Of a DNA stretch of 64,000 nt, positions 60,527 through 64,000 are shown piece by piece (within the stretch, counting starts at the first letter, position 1; each line of letters begins with the position of its first letter). Below the pieces are notes generated by a model that saw only the letters and a list, made by a program, of their open reading frames with translations, was not told the origin of the DNA and did no database searches. This DNA comes from CAZSBB01 sp964605235 (lineage in GTDB: Bacteria > Planctomycetota > Phycisphaerae > Phycisphaerales > Phycisphaeraceae): NCBI GenBank assembly GCA_964605235.1, contig CAZSBB010000012.1, positions 65,295 to 129,294 of the forward strand. Direction: 5' to 3'. The translations under genes and the position numbers were made by a program.

Positions 60527-61405
60527 TCACACGCGATCTGCCACCAGCACGCGCGGCAAACCCTCGTGATCCGCCAGCACGGCGGGTTGCCCCAGTTGCT
60601 CCTGCGCGTCCGCCAATTCCACCAGCTCCGCTTTCTGGGATGAGGCGAACTCCAGCACCAGTTGGCCCGCCGGGCGCAGCAGGGTGGGACCGTCGGCGAT
60701 CAGGCGGCGCAGCAGGTCCAGCCCGTCGCGTCCGCCGCGCAGCGCGTCGGTCGGCTCATGGTCCTTCACATTCGGCGGCACATCCGCCCACTCGCCGTCA
60801 CTGATGTACGGCGGATTGCTCGCCAGGAAATGCAGCCGCAGGCCCGCCAGCGGTTCGAGCAGATCGCCGGCGCGAAAGTCGATGCGTTCGCTGACGCCTT
60901 GCTCTTTGGCGTTCCGCTGCGCCACTTCCAGCGCGGCCGTGCTGCGGTCGGTGGCGATCACCCGCGCGGTGGGCAGGTTCTTCGCCAAGGCAATCGCAAT
61001 CGCGCCGCTGCCGGTGCCCACGTCGGCGATGATCGGATCGGCAAAACCCGGCGTCCGACGGGCGTGCTGAATGACATGATCCACCAGCGTTTCCGTGCTC
61101 GGCCGGGGAATCAGCACCGCGGGATTCACCGCCAGCAGCATGGAGTAAAACGGGCAGCGCCCCACCAGATACTCCACCGGCTCATGCCGGCTGGCGCGCT
61201 CGACCAGTTCGCGGTACGCAGCGCGCTCCAGTTCGCTGGCGGGACGGTCGAGGTCCATGTACAGCTTGATGCGCGGAAGCTCGAGCACATGGGCGAGCAA
61301 CATCTCCGCACACAGCCGCGGCCGCTCCAACCCGCGCTGCTCGAAATGACTGGTCGTCCAGTCCAGCAGGCGGCGCGTGGTCCAGGCTGGCGAACGCTGC
61401 GACAT
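60527..61405 (-). CDS. prmC: Peptide chain release factor N5-glutamine methyltransferase
   Basis: A 292-residue HemK/PrmC methyltransferase that modifies the GGQ glutamine of release factors. Motif I ADVGTGSGAIAIALAK, the catalytic NPPYIS, and EPVEYLVGRCPFY with PSTETLVDHVI are all present. The N-terminal helical domain (first 80 residues) is intact. GGAG 8 bases before the chosen ATG decides the start; the longer frame runs into a repeat hairpin. Confidence 0.95.
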   Translation of the reverse strand: MSQRSPAWTTRRLLDWTTSHFEQRGLERPRLCAEMLLAHVLELPRIKLYMDLDRPASELERAAYRELVERASRHEPVEYLVGRCPFYSMLLAVNPAVLIPRPSTETLVDHVIQHARRTPGFADPIIADVGTGSGAIAIALAKNLPTARVIATDRSTAALEVAQRNAKEQGVSERIDFRAGDLLEPLAGLRLHFLASNPPYISDGEWADVPPNVKDHEPTDALRGGRDGLDLLRRLIADGPTLLRPAGQLVLEFASSQKAELVELADAQEQLGQPAVLADHEGLPRVLVADRV

Positions 61406-61478
61406 GACGCCGACTCCGACGGACGAGCGAAAGGGCGGAAATTCCGCGGCGGGAATGGAGAAACAGTGCAAAACAGTT

Positions 61479-61590
61479 TTACCACAGAGGCACAGAGAAC
61501 ACCGAGAAAGACACACGGAGAAAAGCGACCGAAGTGAGGAGTTGAACTCCTTCTTTTTGACTCTGTGTTCTCTGTGCCTCGGTGGTGATC
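61479..61590. repeat. CACAGAG-type inverted repeat, copy 5
   Basis: Left arm TTTTACCACAGAGGCACAGA and right arm TCTCTGTGCCTCGGTGGT pair around a loop with AAAGACACACGGAGAAAAG. Located between dnaA and prmC. Confidence 0.9.
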
Positions 61591-61607
61591 TCTGCTGCCT
61601 GAAGGTT

Positions 61608-63032
61608 TCAAGCCGTGGTCGCGGCGGCGGTGGCTTCGGCGATGCGCTGGGTCAGGGCTTCGATCTGCCGACCGAAGTCGGCGTCGGCTTCCATGCGCTG
61701 CTCGACCATGCGGATCGAGTGCATCACCGTGGTGTGGTCGCGCCCGCCGAAGTGCCCGCCGATTTCTTCAAGGCTGAAGCGCGTGCGCTTGCGCGCCAGA
61801 TACATGCAGACCTGGCGCGGCTCGGTGATGGACTTGTGCCGGCGCTTGGATTGCAGATCGCTCAGGCGCACGTTGTAGAACCCGGTCACGGCGTCAATGA
61901 TCTGCTGCAGGCTGATCTGCGAACGCCCGGTCTGGATGTCGGCTTCACCCAAGGCGCTGCGGGCGAGGTCCAGATCAATCGCTTTGTTCTGCAGCGCTGC
62001 ATGACCCTGAATGGTGGTGATGGCGCCTTCCAGCTCACGGGCGTTGGATTCGATGCGGGTGGCGATGTAGCAGAGCACGTCGTCGGGGAACGCCACGCCG
62101 CGCAGCTTGGCTTTGGCGCGCACGATCGCCAGTCGGGTTTCGTAGTCGGGGCGGTTGACGTTGGTGACCAGCCCCCAACCGAAGCGGCTGACCAGGCGTT
62201 CCTCCAGCTTGGGGATATCCGCCGGCGGGCGATCGCTCGAGAGCACGATCTGCTTGCGGGCCTGATACAGCGCGTTGAAGGTGTGGAAGAATTCTTCCTG
62301 CGTGCGGTCGCGGTTGGAGAGGAACTGGATGTCGTCGATGACCAGCAGATCGACATGACGGTAGCGGTTGCGGAACTGATGCATCTGCCCGCGCTGCACG
62401 CAGTCGAGGAACTGGTTCATGAAGGTTTCGCAGCTCAGATAGCAGACGCGCATCGCCGGGTTGCGGCGGAGGACCGCCTGGCAGATCGCCTGCAGCAGGT
62501 GGGTCTTGCCCAGGCCGACTCCGCCGTGGATGAACAGCGGGTTGTAGGCGGCTCCGGGTTGATTGCCCACCGCCACCGCCGCGGCATACGCCAGCTCATT
62601 GCCCGGGCCGGTGACGAAGTTGTCGAAGCTGTAGTCGGGGCTGAGGATCATCTCGTCGTCGAAGAGATCGACCTCGGCCTGGGCATAGCGGGCGGCGGCG
62701 TCCGCACTGCTGAGGCTGACGGTCGATTCGACGGCGGCGTCGGCGCCTTCGCCCATCTCCCCCGGCGCCAGGCTGGTGGCGGCCTCCTCGCTGGTGATGA
62801 ACCGGACCGCGACGAGCGCGCCGGTGGCGGCCTGGGCGGCTTCGGTGAATTGATCCCGGCAGCGACGCTGGAGGTAATTCTGCTCGACGCTGTTGCGCGT
62901 CTGAATCGTCAGCAGGCCCGAGTCCATGTCCAGCGGTTCGAGTTCCTCAAACCACTGTCGGCACAGGGGCGCATGTCGCTGGCGCAAATACCCCAACATG
63001 TCGCGCCACAGCGCGGTGTCCAATTTGCCCAT
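61608..63032 (-). CDS. dnaA: Chromosomal replication initiator protein DnaA
   Basis: A 474-residue AAA+ initiator. Domain I about 1-80; a short acidic linker (about 85-130); Walker A GGVGLGKT (170-177); Walker B LLVIDDIQF (229-237); arginine-finger region LVSRFGWGLV; domain IV with the signature GGRDHTTVMHSI (about 430-441) that reads DnaA boxes. It unwinds oriC and starts replication. Start ATG at MGKLDTALW has homologue-like residues (WRDMLGYLR). It ends 203 bp before prmC; neither dnaN nor recF is near, and no DnaA-box cluster was seen on either side. Confidence 0.97.
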   Translation of the reverse strand: MGKLDTALWRDMLGYLRQRHAPLCRQWFEELEPLDMDSGLLTIQTRNSVEQNYLQRRCRDQFTEAAQAATGALVAVRFITSEEAATSLAPGEMGEGADAAVESTVSLSSADAAARYAQAEVDLFDDEMILSPDYSFDNFVTGPGNELAYAAAVAVGNQPGAAYNPLFIHGGVGLGKTHLLQAICQAVLRRNPAMRVCYLSCETFMNQFLDCVQRGQMHQFRNRYRHVDLLVIDDIQFLSNRDRTQEEFFHTFNALYQARKQIVLSSDRPPADIPKLEERLVSRFGWGLVTNVNRPDYETRLAIVRAKAKLRGVAFPDDVLCYIATRIESNARELEGAITTIQGHAALQNKAIDLDLARSALGEADIQTGRSQISLQQIIDAVTGFYNVRLSDLQSKRRHKSITEPRQVCMYLARKRTRFSLEEIGGHFGGRDHTTVMHSIRMVEQRMEADADFGRQIEALTQRIAEATAAATTA

Positions 63033-63633
63033 GGCGTGTATTCAGCTTTTTTTCGCGGTCACTTGTTGGTTCGCAGCGCGACAGACCCACCCATCAGCGC
63101 TGTGGCGGCTCCCACCTGTTTCGGAGCATCGAGCAGCCGCCGATCCACGTGATTCGCTCCATGCAAAAGCTAAGGTACGCGCGTGCATGTGTCAATGGAC
63201 GCCCCCGCAACGTGCCGACGGATTGTCAGCGCCGCGACGGGTCATGCCGGCGATTGCAGCCCCAAGGCCGTGCACCCGGCTACGGGCCTGCGGCAGCGCA
63301 CGCCGATCGCCAGGCAGCGCCATGCGTGGATCAGCCGTCCACGCGCGCCGGGTTCGAGCCTGTCGCGCCGGGGTCCTGTGGCGCCTGCGCACCATGTTGT
63401 CACGACGGAGCGCGCTGTGACGCCGGCGGGTGCGACACACGCTCGCGCCACGCGTGACGACGTTGCTTGAGGTGGTGCGAATGTCGCGCGCCGGCAGGCG
63501 TGGCAATGAGCTGCAATAGACCGACCTGGTCTGCCCGGTCCGGCGCGGCGTGGTCCCGGTATGGTCGGCGCGCATGCCACCAGGTTGAGCTCGATTCGGC
63601 TTCGGTGGTGAAGCTGCGCTTCGCTTGAATCGC
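63033..63633. other. Upstream region of dnaA, no gene seen
   Basis: This 601-bp GC-rich stretch lies between dnaA (start at 63032, minus strand) and the terminator at 63634. TTATCCACA or close DnaA boxes were not found by eye, so it does not look like oriC. Several frames are open, but they overlap each other on both strands and have no Shine-Dalgarno or protein-like composition. It must hold the dnaA promoter. Confidence 0.55.
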
Positions 63634-63668
63634 AAAAAAACCCCGCTGCAGCCGAGGCTACAACGGGG
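63634..63668 (-). terminator. Intrinsic terminator, minus strand
   Basis: Read on the minus strand, an 11-bp stem (CCCCGTTGTAG / CTGCAGCGGGG) with a 6-base loop is followed by TTTTTTT. Two pairs are G-U, which only form in the minus-strand transcript; this fixes the direction. Confidence 0.9.
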
Positions 63669-63815
63669 CGGAGGGGAGAAAGCTCTATCGTTGGTGGAAA
63701 TCGGTTATCTGACTTCCATTACTCCAACTTTTAGTGGAATCACCTTCACAAATCAAGAGGCCGTAACCGGAGTGAACGATATTTGCCAACCGACGACACC
63801 AGCAGACCTTACCGT
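63669..63815 (-). ncRNA. Candidate structured small RNA or 3' UTR
   Basis: A stretch of clearly lower GC than everything around it lies between a ROK-gene stop codon and the terminator. In the minus-strand transcript TCGGTTGGCAAATATCG (from 63793 to 63777) can pair with CGATTTCCACCAACGA (from 63703 to 63688), giving TCG, TTGG, AAAT and CG helices. Inside are two smaller helices: TTCAC/GTGAA closing CCGG...CGG, and ATTCCA/TGGAA. With the terminator the RNA would be about 170-190 nt. Class unknown; 6S-like size, but no recognised 6S sequence. Confidence 0.5.
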
Positions 63816-63825
63816 AGCGGTTGCA

Positions 63826-64000
63826 TCATTTCGCCAGCTTGTGTCGCGCCAGCAGTCCCGCTCCAATGGCCCCGGCATGATCCCCTAATTTACTGACGAC
63901 AATTTTACACGCTTGGAGGCGTGGAGGGAATACCGATTGCACAAAGGGGTCTGCCCAAACTTCCGGGGGCGGGTTAAGTTGTGCCGCGGAATCGCCTGGT
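63826..64000 (-). CDS. ROK-family sugar kinase, C-terminal end only
   Basis: Read from the edge of the window on the minus strand, the last 58 residues end VVSKLGDHAGAIGAGLLARH + KLAK. This fits the C-terminus of ROK proteins (glucokinase or transcriptional regulator), where LGDxAGxxGA follows the sugar-binding half. The stop is TGA. It is too short to separate kinase from regulator. The terminator lies 160 bp downstream. Confidence 0.72.
   Translation of the reverse strand, partial: PGDSAAQLNPPPEVWADPFVQSVFPPRLQACKIVVSKLGDHAGAIGAGLLARHKLAK

Noticed and set aside
63625..63888. An 87-codon plus-strand frame
   Set aside because: It overlaps a minus-strand ROK gene end, the terminator and the folded RNA region; no Shine-Dalgarno and no recognisable protein.

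Overview
The window looks like a chromosomal segment of a GC-rich (about two thirds GC by eye), aerobic, heterotrophic Gram-negative-type bacterium. An assignment to Planctomycetota, perhaps Phycisphaerae, is an inference. It rests on gene content (DUF4159 protein, GEEISWGQ-type membrane protein, large secreted hydrolases, A2-type oxidase with enlarged loops) and on the many palindromic intergenic repeats. No rRNA, tRNA, CRISPR array, transposase or phage gene was seen.

Layout. 0-2.2 kb: tail of a GH32-like glycosidase, then an overlapping hexulose-phosphate synthase / hexulose-phosphate isomerase pair. 2.4-8.8 kb: a small membrane protein, a one-chain indolepyruvate ferredoxin oxidoreductase, and a soluble transhydrogenase. 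9.1-22.8 kb: a respiratory island with nuoD-E-F on the minus strand, then cupredoxin, coxB, coxA, ctaA, ctaB, coxC, coxD and an ABC ATPase on the plus strand. 22.7-26.1 kb: two proteins of unknown function, then pyrH and frr. 26.2-32.7 kb: two secreted proteins, one with a terpenoid-cyclase-like fold plus DUF4159, then the potassium uptake pair trkA/trkH. 32.9-36.5 kb: two alpha/beta hydrolases and a DNA-methylase-like protein. 36.7-46.1 kb: a five-gene cluster of circularly permuted ATP-grasp, alpha-E and transglutaminase proteins. This is the most interesting block and its products are unknown. 46.1-55.1 kb: LacI regulator divergent from a 1172-residue secreted glycosidase-like protein, then methyltransferase, GT2, phytanoyl-CoA-dioxygenase-like protein and AraC regulator. 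55.2-63.0 kb: LOG phosphoribohydrolase, EamA half-transporter, PmtA-like methyltransferase, pyrD, zincin, a detached nuoC, an unknown protein, prmC and dnaA. 63.6-64 kb: a low-GC, apparently structured RNA with a strong minus-strand terminator, just downstream of the end of a ROK-family gene.

The cox/cta genes together encode an aa3-type terminal oxidase and its heme A supply. The nuo genes feed electrons into the same chain, but here complex I genes lie in two places. Sugar genes (GH32-like, HPS/PHI, ROK, GH-A-like) point to carbohydrate use.

At least six families of short non-coding repeats fill the gaps: CACAGAG hairpins (five copies), a perfect 25-29 bp palindrome (two copies), a roughly 114-bp element with inverted ends (three full copies and a half), TTAGCCCC/CCCCGG palindromes, a TGATTTG repeat and a CCGGGGGAA 11-12-mer. 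The 11-12-mer also appears inside two coding regions.
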